Shown: positions 1 through 8,955, counted from the first letter of the stretch. The stretch: DNA of 64,000 nt from Vibrio tarriae (GCF_002216685.1 NZ_CP022353.1:930001-994000); one strand, 5' to 3'. Numbers and translations are program-made. The notes: generated by a model from the sequence alone, not told the origin.

Positions 1-569
1 ACAAAACCGTGCTGCCGGTGGGTTCTAATCACGCCACCAAAGTCGACATTCAGATTATCGCTGCGACTCACAAAAACCTTGAACAGTTGGTCACACAAGG
101 GCTGTTTCGCCAAGATCTTTACTACCGACTCAGTGATTTGGTTGTCGAGCTGCCCAGCTTCCAGCAGCGTAAAGATAGACAAGCCCTGATCCACCATATT
201 CATCACCGCTACAGTGATCCTAGCCAACAAATTTGTGGTGACTTAATGCAAAGGCTACTCGCTTATCACTGGCCGGGTAATTTACGCGAGCTGGATAGCT
301 TAATCAAAGTCGCGAGTTTGATGGCTGAAGGCGAGGGGATACTCACTTTCAATCATCTGCCGACACATCTTGCCCAAAAACTCAGCCACGCGTCGATGCC
401 TATCGCTGCGGAGGATGATCAACAGAAAGACATCAAATCCACGGTAGAAGCATCCTTACTCAAAACCTACCAAGCAACGCAAGGCAACATTAGCCAAACC
501 TCGCGTTTGCTCGGGTTGAGCAGAAATACCATCTATCGAAAATTGAAAGCGTTGGGGATACTGAAGTAA
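1..569 (+). CDS. Sigma-54-dependent transcriptional activator, C-terminal part
   Basis: The reading frame is open from the window edge, so the N-terminus lies outside. What remains is the end of an AAA+ sigma-54 activation domain: a stretch like DLYYRLSDLVVELPS, then HHYWPGN-type LRELDSLI, both typical of the family (the usual YRLxxxxxxLPPLRER and WPGNxREL motifs). It closes with a Fis-type helix-turn-helix (GNISQTSRLLGLSRNTIYRKL). Such proteins bind upstream enhancers and hydrolyse ATP to open sigma-54 promoters. The ligand cannot be inferred because the sensory domain is missing; an AcoR-type regulator is one possibility. This is core chromosome outside the island. Confidence 0.88.
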   Translation, partial: KTVLPVGSNHATKVDIQIIAATHKNLEQLVTQGLFRQDLYYRLSDLVVELPSFQQRKDRQALIHHIHHRYSDPSQQICGDLMQRLLAYHWPGNLRELDSLIKVASLMAEGEGILTFNHLPTHLAQKLSHASMPIAAEDDQQKDIKSTVEASLLKTYQATQGNISQTSRLLGLSRNTIYRKLKALGILK

Positions 570-665
570 GATTGGCAGCTTCACGTTACCAAGGGTGGGC
601 GCAGCTTAGTCGCCTATTCCCATTTTCTGCCTGATGAAAGGCGGATTTTCACAGAGAACCCTCTA

Positions 666-881
666 ATGAACCAACAAGTTAATAACCCGCTGCATGGCCT
701 AAGCCTAGAAAAAATCGTTACTCGCTTGGTGGAGCATTATGGCTGGAGTGGGTTACATCAGCGCATCAACATCAACTGCTTTGCAAGCGACCCATCGATT
801 AAATCGTCGCTCAAGTTTTTGCGCAAAACTCAATGGGCGCGCGATAAGGTTGAGGCACTGTATATCTCCACCTTTAGCTAA
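666..881 (+). CDS. VF530 family small DNA-binding protein
   Basis: A 71-residue protein that fits the VF530 (DUF2132) family over its full length: [20 protein letters not shown] near the start, then a conserved core around [22 protein letters not shown] with a tryptophan-rich ending. The family was first characterised in Vibrio fischeri as a small alpha-helical DNA-binding protein; its physiological role is unknown to me. The start ATG lies 96 bases after the activator gene, with only a weak GA-rich ribosome site. It is single-standing on the plus strand and belongs to the core chromosome. An overlapping frame at 739-948 looks like a shadow. Confidence 0.85.
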   Translation: MNQQVNNPLHGLSLEKIVTRLVEHYGWSGLHQRININCFASDPSIKSSLKFLRKTQWARDKVEALYISTFS

Positions 882-992
882 TCCCTACGCTTTCGAGGCG
901 CTCAATATAGATGAATTTAATGGGAGGCTAATTAAGGGTGTAGAATAGGTTCGGCGTTGAGCCTTGAGTCAATAATAATTAAGTAGGAAGCA

Positions 993-1466
993 ATGGAAAA
1001 AATTGCCATTTTGGTTGATGTACAAAACGTGTATTACACCTGCCGCGAGCGCTATGGTCGGCACTTTGATTACAATCAGTTTTGGTCGCAAGTGACGCAA
1101 AATCGCACTGTAGTGAAAGCCAATGCCTATGCGATTGCCAGTAAAGATCCGCAGCAGAGGCAATTTCATCATATTTTACGAGGGATTGGCTTTGAAGTGA
1201 TGCTAAAACCCTTTATCCAGCGCAGTGATGGTAGCGCGAAAGGGGATTGGGACGTCGGCATTGCCCTTGATGGCTATGAATTAGCTCAAGAGGTAGACAC
1301 TGTAGTGCTCGTTTCTGGTGATGGTGATTTTGAGCCTTTGGTGACCAGAATTGCGCAACGTTTTCAGGTTAAGGTGGAAGTGTATGGCGTGCCGAAACTG
1401 ACTGCGCAACATTTAATCGATGTTGCCAGTCAATTTCATCCGATTGAGCACAGCCTATTACTGTAA
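993..1466 (+). CDS. NYN domain (LabA/DUF88-type) protein
   Basis: A 157-residue protein with the NYN fold signatures: ILVDVQNVYYT at residues 6-16 with the first acidic residue, KGDWDVGIALDGY near residues 87-99, and VVLVSGDGDFEPLV near residues 107-120. The clustered aspartates match the metal-binding active site of PIN-like nucleases, so an RNA-processing activity is plausible but not proven. The ATG is preceded by AGGA eight bases upstream. It converges on the DUF2986 gene and overlaps its end by nine bases. It lies in the conserved chromosome left of the island. Confidence 0.85.
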   Translation: MEKIAILVDVQNVYYTCRERYGRHFDYNQFWSQVTQNRTVVKANAYAIASKDPQQRQFHHILRGIGFEVMLKPFIQRSDGSAKGDWDVGIALDGYELAQEVDTVVLVSGDGDFEPLVTRIAQRFQVKVEVYGVPKLTAQHLIDVASQFHPIEHSLLL

Positions 1467-1661
1467 TACGCCATCGTTCTGCGAGGGTGTATCAGTGTTT
1501 GAATTGCTGAGATCGAGATCGGTGTTCGTTTCTTGTTCTGCGGCTAATTTAGCCCGATCTGCTTTAGAAATATAACGAGGCTTGTTGCTAGGGTGCAATT
1601 TCGCATGTTGTTTTTTAAGGCGTTTTTGCAATGTTTGATTAATTTTCTTTTTACGGTTCAT
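1458..1661 (-). CDS. DUF2986 family small basic protein
   Basis: A 67-residue, strongly basic protein beginning MNRKKKINQTLQKRLKKQHAK, followed by LHPSNKPRYISKADR, which is the pattern I associate with DUF2986 in gamma-proteobacteria. The C-terminal third is acidic and low in complexity. No function is known to me. It is the last recognisable core gene before the island, so the left island junction should lie between about 1661 and 1757. I see no copy of the tRNA-Ser 3' end in that interval. Confidence 0.75.
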   Translation of the reverse strand: MNRKKKINQTLQKRLKKQHAKLHPSNKPRYISKADRAKLAAEQETNTDLDLSNSNTDTPSQNDGVLQ

Positions 1662-1756
1662 CGGGTTGTGCTCGAAACAGGATGATTAGGTGTTGCCACG
1701 TTGTTGTCTAAATCTGTTGAATCTTTTCCAAGTTGCGATCTGATCCTTTGTGATGG

Positions 1757-2254
1757 TTAGACGGGTGGTGACGGCATAATGTTGTCACAGATGAGTTTAT
1801 TATCAAAATAAAAGTTAGCGGATGGGTTATTTCTTGGATGCAATACCAATTCAAATTCATGATATTCCGTTGCTGCGCCAACGAGCGCTAACTTCTCAGC
1901 GGTTAATTGAACTGTAGTGACATAACTGTGGGCACACGAGAGAACAACATGATGATCTTTCAACCACTTTAGTGAGCCTAAGGAGATATTCTCTGCCGCA
2001 AGTGTTACAAGGGTTTTACTTTTAGTTGACCAGTGGAGTTGTGAAAGTTGTTCGGGTGTCGCAATGATTAAAGTTGGGCGTCGATAGGCAGTTTCGTGAA
2101 TTCTGTGTGTTCTGCAGATCGAATCAATATCTTCTGTCAGAGGCTCAATAAGAACAATAAAATGAATGCGTGCACCTTCCCAAATCATTGCTGCATTCTC
2201 GTGATACTGAACTCCATCAAAAAGCCGTGTAGCTGAAATTGCCTTTAATGTCAT
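1757..2254 (-). pseudogene. Chimeric remnant: internally deleted nagA joined to a nanH lectin-domain fragment
   Basis: An open frame of 165 codons that is not a normal protein. Residues 1-30 look like the N-terminus of N-acetylglucosamine-6-phosphate deacetylase (NagA). Residues about 48-70 (RIHETAYRRPTLIIATPEQL) and 80-110 (TLVTLAAENI, then LKDHHVVLSCAHS) match later NagA segments, so metal-site and substrate-binding parts are deleted. From about residue 110-126 it changes to a segment resembling the N-terminal lectin domain of V. cholerae sialidase (ATEYHEFELVL, NPSANFYFDNKLICDNI), and then stops. It sits three bases after nanK, where nagA is expected in the nan operon. GlcNAc-6-P deacetylation must therefore come from another nagA. 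The assignment is by memory of both families. Confidence 0.75.
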
Positions 2255-2257
2255 TGT

Positions 2258-3121
2258 TTACTCCTTAAACTGAAATGCAGCCCCGAGTAGGCAAGCATCA
2301 TAATCGCCATGAGCAGGAGTAACAGGAACGTGAAATACAGATGGTCTAGATTGAATAGCTTTGTTGAGGCGTTCAAGGTAGCCTTCCGCTAGGCCTATAC
2401 CACCGCCTAAGACAATGATATCCAGATCTAAGCATGCTTTAAGATTGCAGCACAATGTGGCTACTGCTTGCACACTTCGATTGATGATCACTTCTGCTTT
2501 TGGGTTGAACGCTGCTTGCTGAAATAACTCAACATTGCTCATTTTCTCGATAAAAATGGCTTCGCTTTCTTTTTGAATCGCATTACCTGAAGCCACGGAT
2601 TCAACACAACCTCTCTGACCACATCCGCATAATGGGCCTTCATTAGCTACCGACATGTGACCTATGTGTCCCGCTAAACCGCTATTTCCTTTGTGCAGCT
2701 TGCCGTCAATGATGATTCCACCACCCACACCAGTGGAAACCGTAATAAAAGCCATATTTAAGCGAGGGTTTTTTAACTGCACAAATTCAAACCACGCTGC
2801 GGCTTGCGCATCATTAAGAATTGATACCGGTTTATGTGTGAGTTGCTCTAGTGTTTGAGCTAATGGAAAAGGTACTGGGAATTTAAGAGTCTCAGGATTT
2901 ATCGATGTGATGCCTTCTGGCGTTACATAACCCGTCGTTGATACGCCTACATAATCGATAGAAGGAAGCCATTCAGTGACCTTTTCGAGGATCGCTTGAA
3001 CAAACTTGGTGGCGTCTTGCACCACAGGCGTTGCCATCTGGTAACGCTGTATGATCGTACCTTCTTCTACAATCGCTAATGCTATTTTTGTCCCGCCGAT
3101 ATCGATGGCTAGTGTGCGCAT
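2258..3121 (-). CDS. nanK: N-acetylmannosamine kinase (ROK family)
   Basis: A 287-residue ROK-family sugar kinase. It starts [16 protein letters not shown], the ATP phosphate-binding motif. It carries [25 protein letters not shown] and the zinc-binding [18 protein letters not shown], and ends with [12 protein letters not shown]. It phosphorylates ManNAc released by NanA, giving ManNAc-6-P in the cytoplasm. Its start overlaps the end of nanE by 13 bases, which implies translational coupling, and it is followed by the broken nagA. The length is normal for the family and no lesion is seen. Confidence 0.95.
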   Translation of the reverse strand: MRTLAIDIGGTKIALAIVEEGTIIQRYQMATPVVQDATKFVQAILEKVTEWLPSIDYVGVSTTGYVTPEGITSINPETLKFPVPFPLAQTLEQLTHKPVSILNDAQAAAWFEFVQLKNPRLNMAFITVSTGVGGGIIIDGKLHKGNSGLAGHIGHMSVANEGPLCGCGQRGCVESVASGNAIQKESEAIFIEKMSNVELFQQAAFNPKAEVIINRSVQAVATLCCNLKACLDLDIIVLGGGIGLAEGYLERLNKAIQSRPSVFHVPVTPAHGDYDACLLGAAFQFKE

Positions 3122-3831
3122 TTCCTTTCTCCCGCAGCTTGGGTTGCGTTATTGAACCATTGGGTAACCACTTCTAATCGAGTCAATGCAGAACCAACTG
3201 TTACGGCAACCGCACCAGACTCAATCGCTTTCGCTGCTAACTCAGGCGTATTGTATCGACCTTCCGCCATGGTAAAAAAGCCAGCTTCAGAAAACGCTTT
3301 CACAAGTTGGAAATCTGGAACTGTGGGTTCAATATCATCGACATAACCTGACAGTGTTGAGCCAACAATTTCGACACCTTGTGCATTAGCCCATAATCCA
3401 TCCTCGAATGTGGAGCAATCGGCCATCGCAAAACATCCCGTGTTTTTGATTGCTTGCGCAATACGCTCCCGGCTTTCAGGACGTGTTCTATCGGTGGCAT
3501 CAAAAGCAATGACCGTTGCGCCAGCATTTGCTAAGCCATCCACATCTGAAACAAAAGGAGTGATTCGAACTGGGCTATCAGGCAAGTCACGCTTAACGAT
3601 ACCTATAATCGGAATTGTTACTGCGGCGGATACAGCAGCTACGTTATTTACACCTTCAATGCGAAGCGCTTTTGCACCCGCTTGTTCTACGGCGATCGCC
3701 ATTGCCACAATAAAATCGGTTTTATCGAGTGGGCTACCTGTTACAGGTTGTATGGAAACGACAGTTTGGCCGTTTAAAAATCGCTTTAACTCTTCGATAT
3801 TCAAAAAATTCTTTCTCACGATGGGCCTCAT
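3109..3831 (-). CDS. nanE: N-acetylmannosamine-6-phosphate 2-epimerase
   Basis: A 240-residue TIM-barrel protein of the NanE family. It converts ManNAc-6-P to GlcNAc-6-P, joining sialic acid breakdown to amino-sugar metabolism. Visible signatures are [20 protein letters not shown] near the N-terminus, IRIEGV-type [29 protein letters not shown], and [15 protein letters not shown] near the end. It is the first gene of the leftward nanE-nanK-(nagA) operon and is transcribed divergently from siaP across a 213-base intergenic region. Length and motifs indicate it is intact. Confidence 0.95.
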   Translation of the reverse strand: MRPIVRKNFLNIEELKRFLNGQTVVSIQPVTGSPLDKTDFIVAMAIAVEQAGAKALRIEGVNNVAAVSAAVTIPIIGIVKRDLPDSPVRITPFVSDVDGLANAGATVIAFDATDRTRPESRERIAQAIKNTGCFAMADCSTFEDGLWANAQGVEIVGSTLSGYVDDIEPTVPDFQLVKAFSEAGFFTMAEGRYNTPELAAKAIESGAVAVTVGSALTRLEVVTQWFNNATQAAGERKCAH

Positions 3832-4044
3832 TTTTCTTTTCTAAAACGTTTTTGATTTTTTGCTTGATGCACAAAAGGGCTCTGGTAACCAAATTTTGTT
3901 CGTCATCACACTTTGGGAAAAGGTGATTTGAAAATAATCTCCACCACAATGATAATTCATAACGAAGATTTTTTTCAAACGAAATAAAAGTTTTTTTTGA
4001 AAATGGTGAGACAAGGTGTAACAGGACAGAACAAAGGGAAAAAT
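3832..4044. promoter_or_regulatory. Divergent promoter region of nanE and siaP
   Basis: This AT-rich 213-base interval separates the leftward nanE operon from the rightward siaPQM-nanA genes and must hold both promoters. NanR, encoded downstream, is the expected regulator and the operator is expected here. I could not pick out a convincing palindromic operator by eye, so no exact site is claimed. Confidence 0.5.
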
Positions 4045-5010
4045 ATGAAAACCATTAACAAGATTACTATCGGATTACTTAGTTTGAGTATCGTTGCTTC
4101 TGTAAACGCGGCGACGACTTTAAAGATGGGTATGCAAGCCTCTGTGGGGTCTGTGGAGTATAACTCTGCAAAGATGCTTGCTGATAAGTTAGAAGAAGTG
4201 AGCCAAGGCGAGCTTAAACTTGCTTTGTATCCAAGCGCCCAGCTTGGTGATGATCGTGCCATGCTTCAGCAATTGACGCTGGGGGATCTCGATATAACTT
4301 ATGCTGAGTTTGGTCGCATGGGGCTTTGGATCCCGCGAGCAGAAGCGGTCATGCTACCTTATGTTGCGAAAGATTTTGGCCATTTACGCCGCATGTTTGA
4401 ATCTGACTTTGGTCAAGGTGTTCGTGATGAAATGCTCCAGAAGTTCAACTGGCGTGCCTTGGACACTTGGTATAACGGTACCCGTGAAACCACTTCAAAC
4501 CGTCCCCTCAATTCGATTGAAGATTTTAAAGGGTTAAAACTTCGAGTCCCTAATGCTAAGCAAAACCTCAATTATGCAAAGCTGTCTGGTGCCTCACCAA
4601 CCCCGATGTCATTCTCTGAAGTTTATTTAGCGCTGCAGACCAATGCCGTAGATGGGCAAGAAAACCCGCTACCAACAATCAAAACAATGAAGTTCTATGA
4701 AGTGCAAAAGAACTTAGCGATGACACATCATATCGTTAACGATCAAATGGTGATCATTTCTGAATCTACGTGGCAGAAGCTATCTGATAAGGATAAAGAC
4801 ATTATTCAGAAAGCCGTGCAGAAAGTTGGAGAAGCTCATACACAGACTGTTAAAACCCAAGAGGAAGAATTGGTGTCCTTCTTCAAGAGTGAAGGCATCA
4901 ACGTGACTTATCCAGATCTCGAGCCATTTCGAGAAGCTATGCAACCACTTTACAAGGAGTTTGACAATAACATCGGTCAGCCGATTGTGTCGAAGTTGGC
5001 AGCAATGTAA
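4045..5010 (+). CDS. siaP: Sialic acid TRAP transporter, periplasmic binding protein
   Basis: A 321-residue DctP-type solute-binding protein. I chose the ATG at 4045 because it begins a clear signal peptide (MKTINKITIGLLSLSIVAS, cleaved near VNA/ATT); an upstream ATG at 3997 would add a charged tail before it. The TRAP signature is present around GLKLRVPNAK, with the arginine that binds the ligand carboxylate, and again around NAVDGQENPLPT. It captures N-acetylneuraminate in the periplasm and hands it to SiaQM, using a sodium gradient. It is first in the siaPQM-nanA group. A hairpin follows it, as often seen after highly expressed binding-protein genes. Confidence 0.95.
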   Translation: MKTINKITIGLLSLSIVASVNAATTLKMGMQASVGSVEYNSAKMLADKLEEVSQGELKLALYPSAQLGDDRAMLQQLTLGDLDITYAEFGRMGLWIPRAEAVMLPYVAKDFGHLRRMFESDFGQGVRDEMLQKFNWRALDTWYNGTRETTSNRPLNSIEDFKGLKLRVPNAKQNLNYAKLSGASPTPMSFSEVYLALQTNAVDGQENPLPTIKTMKFYEVQKNLAMTHHIVNDQMVIISESTWQKLSDKDKDIIQKAVQKVGEAHTQTVKTQEEELVSFFKSEGINVTYPDLEPFREAMQPLYKEFDNNIGQPIVSKLAAM

Positions 5011-5038
5011 AGGGTAGGATTCTCTGTCTCATTAGATT

Positions 5039-5059
5039 AGCTGGCCAGTTTGGCCAGCT
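5039..5059. promoter_or_regulatory. Perfect intercistronic hairpin between siaP and siaQ
   Basis: Nine-base arms AGCTGGCCA and TGGCCAGCT flank a GTT loop, with no T-run after it. It ends 12 bases before the chosen siaQ start. This fits an RNA-stabilising or partial-termination hairpin that keeps siaP expression above siaQM; the function is inferred. Confidence 0.6.
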
Positions 5060-5071
5060 ATGGAGCTTAAG

Positions 5072-5581
5072 ATGTTACGTAAGATAATTGATAATATAGA
5101 AGAAATTATTAGCGTCCCTTTAATGGCGGCCTTGCTTGTTGTTTTAACTTGGCAAATTGGCACTCGTTGGCTTCTCAATGATCCTTCTTTATGGAGTGAG
5201 GAACTTGCCAGATTGCTCTTCATGTATATGTGTTTGGTCGGATGCGCCATCGCCATTAAGCGAGGTTCCCACGTCAATATCACCTTTTTCTCCGACAAAC
5301 TTCCCGAAAAAGCGCGCTTGTCGTTAGTCATATCGTTAGAGATTGCCGTGCTGATTTCTATTGGTGCAATCATTGTGCTTGGTTATCAACATGCCCAACG
5401 CAATGCGTTCTTTGAATTGATCACATTAGGAATTTCAAGTAGTTGGATGAATTACAGTTTGCCTGTTGGTGGCTTGTTTATGGTGTTTAGACAACTCGAA
5501 AAAATCGTCAGCCTTTCGAAGCAATTATTGGGTGTTAATGCATCCGCTCCGATGACTGATTCGCAAGTGACAGAGAGGTAA
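5072..5581 (+). CDS. siaQ: Sialic acid TRAP transporter, small membrane subunit
   Basis: A small four-helix TRAP subunit (DctQ type) of about 169 residues. Hydrophobic segments begin at IISVPLMAALLVVLTWQ, LLFMYMCLVGCAIAI, LVISLEIAVLISIGAIIVL and SLPVGGLFMVF. The conserved WSEELARLLFMYM and RGSHVNI stretches typical of DctQ proteins are present. It forms the inner-membrane permease with SiaM. I prefer the ATG at 5072 because GGAG lies six bases before it; an in-frame ATG at 5060 has no ribosome site. It overlaps siaM by one base (TAATG). Confidence 0.93.
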   Translation: MLRKIIDNIEEIISVPLMAALLVVLTWQIGTRWLLNDPSLWSEELARLLFMYMCLVGCAIAIKRGSHVNITFFSDKLPEKARLSLVISLEIAVLISIGAIIVLGYQHAQRNAFFELITLGISSSWMNYSLPVGGLFMVFRQLEKIVSLSKQLLGVNASAPMTDSQVTER

Positions 5582-6873
5582 TGAGCGCTATGGTGGGTTC
5601 AATTTTTGGTTGGTTGGGGCTGTTATTTGCTGGTATGCCCGTTGGTTTCTCACTTATTTTTGTGGCATTAGCGTTTCTCATTTTAACCAATAGCACAGGG
5701 ATTAATTTTGCCGCTCAGCAAATGCTGGGGGGGATCGACAACTTCACACTGCTGGCTGTTCCATTTTTTGTGTTAACTGGCCATCTAATGAATAGTGCCG
5801 GTATTACAGAAAGAATCTTCAACTTCGCGAAATCTCTTGTTGGTCATATTACCGGCAGCTTGGGTCACGTAAATATCATGGCTAGCTTGTTGTTCTCTGG
5901 AATGTCTGGCTCAGCATTGGCGGATGCGGGCGGATTAGGTCAGCTTGAAATTAAATCCATGCGTGATGCGAAGTATCACGATGATTTCGCAGGTGGGCTC
6001 ACAGCGGCGTCTTGTATCATTGGTCCTCTAGTACCGCCATCAGTACCGTTAGTGATATACGGTGTGGTTTCCAATACCTCTATTGGCGCACTATTTTTAG
6101 CGGGCGCGATACCTGGTTTATTGTGTTGTATCGCCTTGATGGTGATGAGTTATTTCATCTGCAAAAAGCGCGGATATATGACATTGCCTAAAGCGAGCCG
6201 ACGTGAACAATTTAAATCACTTAAAGAAGCGTTTTTATCGCTGCTGACGCCAGTCATTATCATTGGTGGGATCTTCTCTGGTAAATTTACGCCAACAGAA
6301 GCCGCTGCTGTTTCATCTCTCTACGCACTATTTTTAGGTACGGTTGTTTATAACACGCTCACGTTACATGGTTTCATCGAAATTCTGAAAGAAACGGTCA
6401 ATACCACAGCCGTTGTTGCTCTGATGGTTATGGGTGTGACTGTTTTTGGGTGGATTGTGGCTCGTGAACAGTTACCACAGATGTTGGCTGATTATTTCTT
6501 AACAATCAGTGATAACCCACTTGTATTGCTTCTGTTGATCAATTTGTTGCTCCTCTTCTTGGGTACGTTTATTGAGTCATTGGCCTTGTTGTTACTGCTT
6601 GTTCCATTCTTGGTGCCAGTGGCTTCAGCGGTGGGTATCGATCCTGTTCACTTCGGTGTCATGGCGATACTTAACCTAATGATCGGCATTCTTACCCCAC
6701 CAATGGGAATGGCTTTATACGTGGTTTCTCGAGTCGGAGATATTCCGTTCCATACGCTTACGCGTGGTGTTTTACCACTACTAGTGCCGCTATTCATCGT
6801 ATTGGCTCTGGTTGCTGTATTTCCTCAATTTACTCTGCTACTACCGGAATTATTCCTAGGATACGGACAGTAG
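5581..6873 (+). CDS. siaM: Sialic acid TRAP transporter, large membrane subunit
   Basis: A 430-residue DctM-type permease with about a dozen hydrophobic segments. Family signatures visible include PFFVLTGHLMNSAGIT, SALADAGGLGQLEIKSM, IGPLVPPSVPLVIYG, GKFTPTEAAAVSSLYA and ILTPPMGMALYVVSR. It carries the transport path for sodium-coupled sialic acid uptake. The start codon overlaps the siaQ stop, so translation is probably coupled. It is intact and of normal length, and is followed 38 bases later by nanA. Confidence 0.95.
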   Translation: MSAMVGSIFGWLGLLFAGMPVGFSLIFVALAFLILTNSTGINFAAQQMLGGIDNFTLLAVPFFVLTGHLMNSAGITERIFNFAKSLVGHITGSLGHVNIMASLLFSGMSGSALADAGGLGQLEIKSMRDAKYHDDFAGGLTAASCIIGPLVPPSVPLVIYGVVSNTSIGALFLAGAIPGLLCCIALMVMSYFICKKRGYMTLPKASRREQFKSLKEAFLSLLTPVIIIGGIFSGKFTPTEAAAVSSLYALFLGTVVYNTLTLHGFIEILKETVNTTAVVALMVMGVTVFGWIVAREQLPQMLADYFLTISDNPLVLLLLINLLLLFLGTFIESLALLLLLVPFLVPVASAVGIDPVHFGVMAILNLMIGILTPPMGMALYVVSRVGDIPFHTLTRGVLPLLVPLFIVLALVAVFPQFTLLLPELFLGYGQ

Positions 6874-6911
6874 TTGAACTAGCGAATTTATAGAATTTAA
6901 AGGTAAACAAA

Positions 6912-7808
6912 ATGAAAAAATTAACAGGTTTGATTGCTGCGCCACATACGCCTTTCACAAAAGATAACAAGGTTAATTTTGCGGCGATTGACCAAATTGC
7001 TGAGCTTCTGATTGAACAAGGAGTGAAAGGTGCTTATGTCTGCGGAACGACAGGTGAGGGGATCCATTGCTCTGTCGAAGAAAGAAAAGCCATTGCAGAA
7101 CGTTGGGTGAAAGCCGTTGATGGGAAGTTAGATGTTATTTTACATACAGGCGCTTTAAGTATTGTTGATACCATCAATTTGACAGAGCACGCCGAAACAC
7201 TAGATATCTTTGCTACCTCCGCTATTGGCCCATGCTTTTTTAAACCGGGAAGTGTGGATGATTTAGTTGAGTATTGTGCCCAAGTTGCTGCCGCTGCTCC
7301 TTCAAAAGGTTTCTATTACTACCACTCAGGAATGTCGGGTGTGAATCTGGATTTAGAGCAGTTTTTGATTAAAGGTGAACAGCGCATTCCTAACCTTTAT
7401 GGCGCAAAATTCAATAATGCTGATTTGTATGAATACCAGCGTTGCGTACGAGTATCGAATGGAAAATTTGATATTCCATTTGGTGTGGATGAGTTTTTAC
7501 CTGCTGGTTTAGCCGTCGGTGCAGTAGGCGCAGTTGGTAGCACTTATAACTATGCAGCTCCTTTATATTTGAAAATTATTGAAGCATTTAACCACGGCAA
7601 ACACGATCAAGTCGCAGCGTTGATGGATAAAGTGATTGCGATTATTCGAGTATTAGTTGAATACGGTGGTGTTGCGGCTGGTAAAGTTGCGATGCAATTA
7701 CATGGTATTGACGCTGGTAATCCTCGCTTGCCTATTCGTTCATTGAATGACAAGCAGAAAGCGGATGTTCTTGCGAAAATGCGTGATGCAGGTTTTCTCT
7801 CGTACTAA
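6912..7808 (+). CDS. nanA: N-acetylneuraminate lyase
   Basis: A 298-residue aldolase of the dihydrodipicolinate synthase/NAL superfamily. It cleaves N-acetylneuraminate to ManNAc and pyruvate. GTTGEG at residues 45-50 is the pyruvate-binding motif, a tyrosine-rich FYYYHSG near residue 135 supplies the catalytic tyrosine, and YGAKFNN near residue 162 holds the Schiff-base lysine. The start ATG follows AAAGG-like bases. It lies at the end of the transporter operon, so uptake and first cleavage are co-expressed. A hairpin follows the stop. Confidence 0.95.
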   Translation: MKKLTGLIAAPHTPFTKDNKVNFAAIDQIAELLIEQGVKGAYVCGTTGEGIHCSVEERKAIAERWVKAVDGKLDVILHTGALSIVDTINLTEHAETLDIFATSAIGPCFFKPGSVDDLVEYCAQVAAAAPSKGFYYYHSGMSGVNLDLEQFLIKGEQRIPNLYGAKFNNADLYEYQRCVRVSNGKFDIPFGVDEFLPAGLAVGAVGAVGSTYNYAAPLYLKIIEAFNHGKHDQVAALMDKVIAIIRVLVEYGGVAAGKVAMQLHGIDAGNPRLPIRSLNDKQKADVLAKMRDAGFLSY

Positions 7809-7816
7809 ATAGAAGC

Positions 7817-7843
7817 TTAGGGAGGAATAATTATCCTCCCTAA
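7817..7843 (+). terminator. Hairpin after nanA
   Basis: Perfect ten-base arms TTAGGGAGGA and TCCTCCCTAA flank a seven-base loop. A proper T-run is missing, so termination may be incomplete and some transcripts may enter nanR. Confidence 0.55.
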
Positions 7844-7937
7844 AAGAAGATTTAAGAACAAATTATCATGATGATGTATTAATAGATCTAGGTCTTTGGT
7901 ACTTTTATGGTAGTCAAAAGAATATTAAGGGCTCCAA

Positions 7938-8774
7938 GTGAATTTGCCTAAAAATCTGATGGTTCGATTGCGTTCGAATACCGAACCTTTGAGCAAAAAA
8001 CTCAGAGTTGTTGCTGATTATGTGCTCGAAAATGCACATGAAGTTCAGTATCAGACGATCACCGATCTAGCGTTTAATACAAAAACAAGCGAAGCCACTG
8101 TAGTCAGGCTATGCCGTGATTTGGGCTACAAAGGATATTCGGATTTTAGAATGGCATTGGCTGTAGATCTGAGTCAGTCTGCAAACCAATCTCAGCCCAA
8201 AATGGATGGCGATATTTGCGAAATCTCTGCGCAAAGTGCTGTAGATAGCTTAATGGATACTGCGAAACTCATAGATAGAGCTTCACTAAACCGCATATGT
8301 GAATTAGTCCATAACGCTCAATTCATTGGGTGTGTTGGGGTTGGGGCATCCAGTATCGTCGGTCGTTATTTAGCTTATCGATTGGTGCGAATCGGGAAAA
8401 AAGCCATCATGTATGAGGACACCCATTTAGCCGCGATGAGTGCTGGCCGAAGTGTTTCTGGTGATGTGTGGTTTGCAATATCGAGCTCAGGTTCTACAAA
8501 AGAGGTGGTTCATGCGGCCACCCAGGCTCATCAACGCGGTGTGCCAGTTGTATCTCTTACGAATATTAGCCATAGCCCACTTTCGTCTATTTCTGATGAA
8601 ATGTTAGTGGCTGCAAGGCCTGAAGGCCCTCTCACTGGTGGTGCTTTTTCTTCTAAAGTTGGTGCATTGTTGCTTGTTGATGTTTTGATTAACACACTAT
8701 TAGATGTTTATCCTGAATACTCGGTATCTGTATTTGGTACTGCGGAAGTGGTTTTACCTTTAATGGATAGCTAG
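7938..8774 (+). CDS. nanR: RpiR-family regulator of sialic acid genes
   Basis: A 278-residue RpiR-type regulator. The N-terminal helix-turn-helix spans about residues 20-75 (ITDLAFNTKTSEATVVRLCRDLGYKG). A SIS sugar-phosphate-binding domain follows (IGCVGVGASSIVGRYLAYRL and WFAISSSGSTKEVVHAA). In Vibrio, NanR of this type represses the nan genes and is relieved by an amino-sugar phosphate, reported as ManNAc-6-P in V. vulnificus. I use the GTG at 7938 because AAGG lies about eight bases upstream; an ATG at 7959 is possible. A rho-independent terminator follows. Confidence 0.92.
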   Translation: MNLPKNLMVRLRSNTEPLSKKLRVVADYVLENAHEVQYQTITDLAFNTKTSEATVVRLCRDLGYKGYSDFRMALAVDLSQSANQSQPKMDGDICEISAQSAVDSLMDTAKLIDRASLNRICELVHNAQFIGCVGVGASSIVGRYLAYRLVRIGKKAIMYEDTHLAAMSAGRSVSGDVWFAISSSGSTKEVVHAATQAHQRGVPVVSLTNISHSPLSSISDEMLVAARPEGPLTGGAFSSKVGALLLVDVLINTLLDVYPEYSVSVFGTAEVVLPLMDS

Positions 8775-8781
8775 CGGTTAC

Positions 8782-8823
8782 TAACGATGTATTAAACCCA
8801 TCAATACATCGATAGTTTTTTTT
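8782..8823 (+). terminator. Rho-independent terminator after nanR
   Basis: Inverted arms CGATGTATT and AATACATCG, extended by CTAA/ATAG pairing, are followed by eight T residues. Confidence 0.85.
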
Positions 8824-8955
8824 AGTACACGTTGTGAAGATACTTTTTATTTCATATCCAATTAAGAAATTAATCTTCAGAAATAAGGTATAAGGTTTAT
8901 ATTCTGGTTTGGAATGCTCTTTTGTTGAAGTGATAGATTAATTAAGGGAAATATT

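Noticed and set aside
1720..1780. Segment with GGGTGGTGACGG considered as attL
   Set aside because: It shares only a few scattered bases with the tRNA-Ser 3' end.
3984..4044. Upstream ATG at 3997 as the siaP start
   Set aside because: It would put 16 charged or polar residues before the signal peptide; the ATG at 4045 gives a normal export signal.
5039..5059. siaP-siaQ hairpin as a rho-independent terminator
   Set aside because: No T-run follows and the operon clearly continues with overlapping genes.
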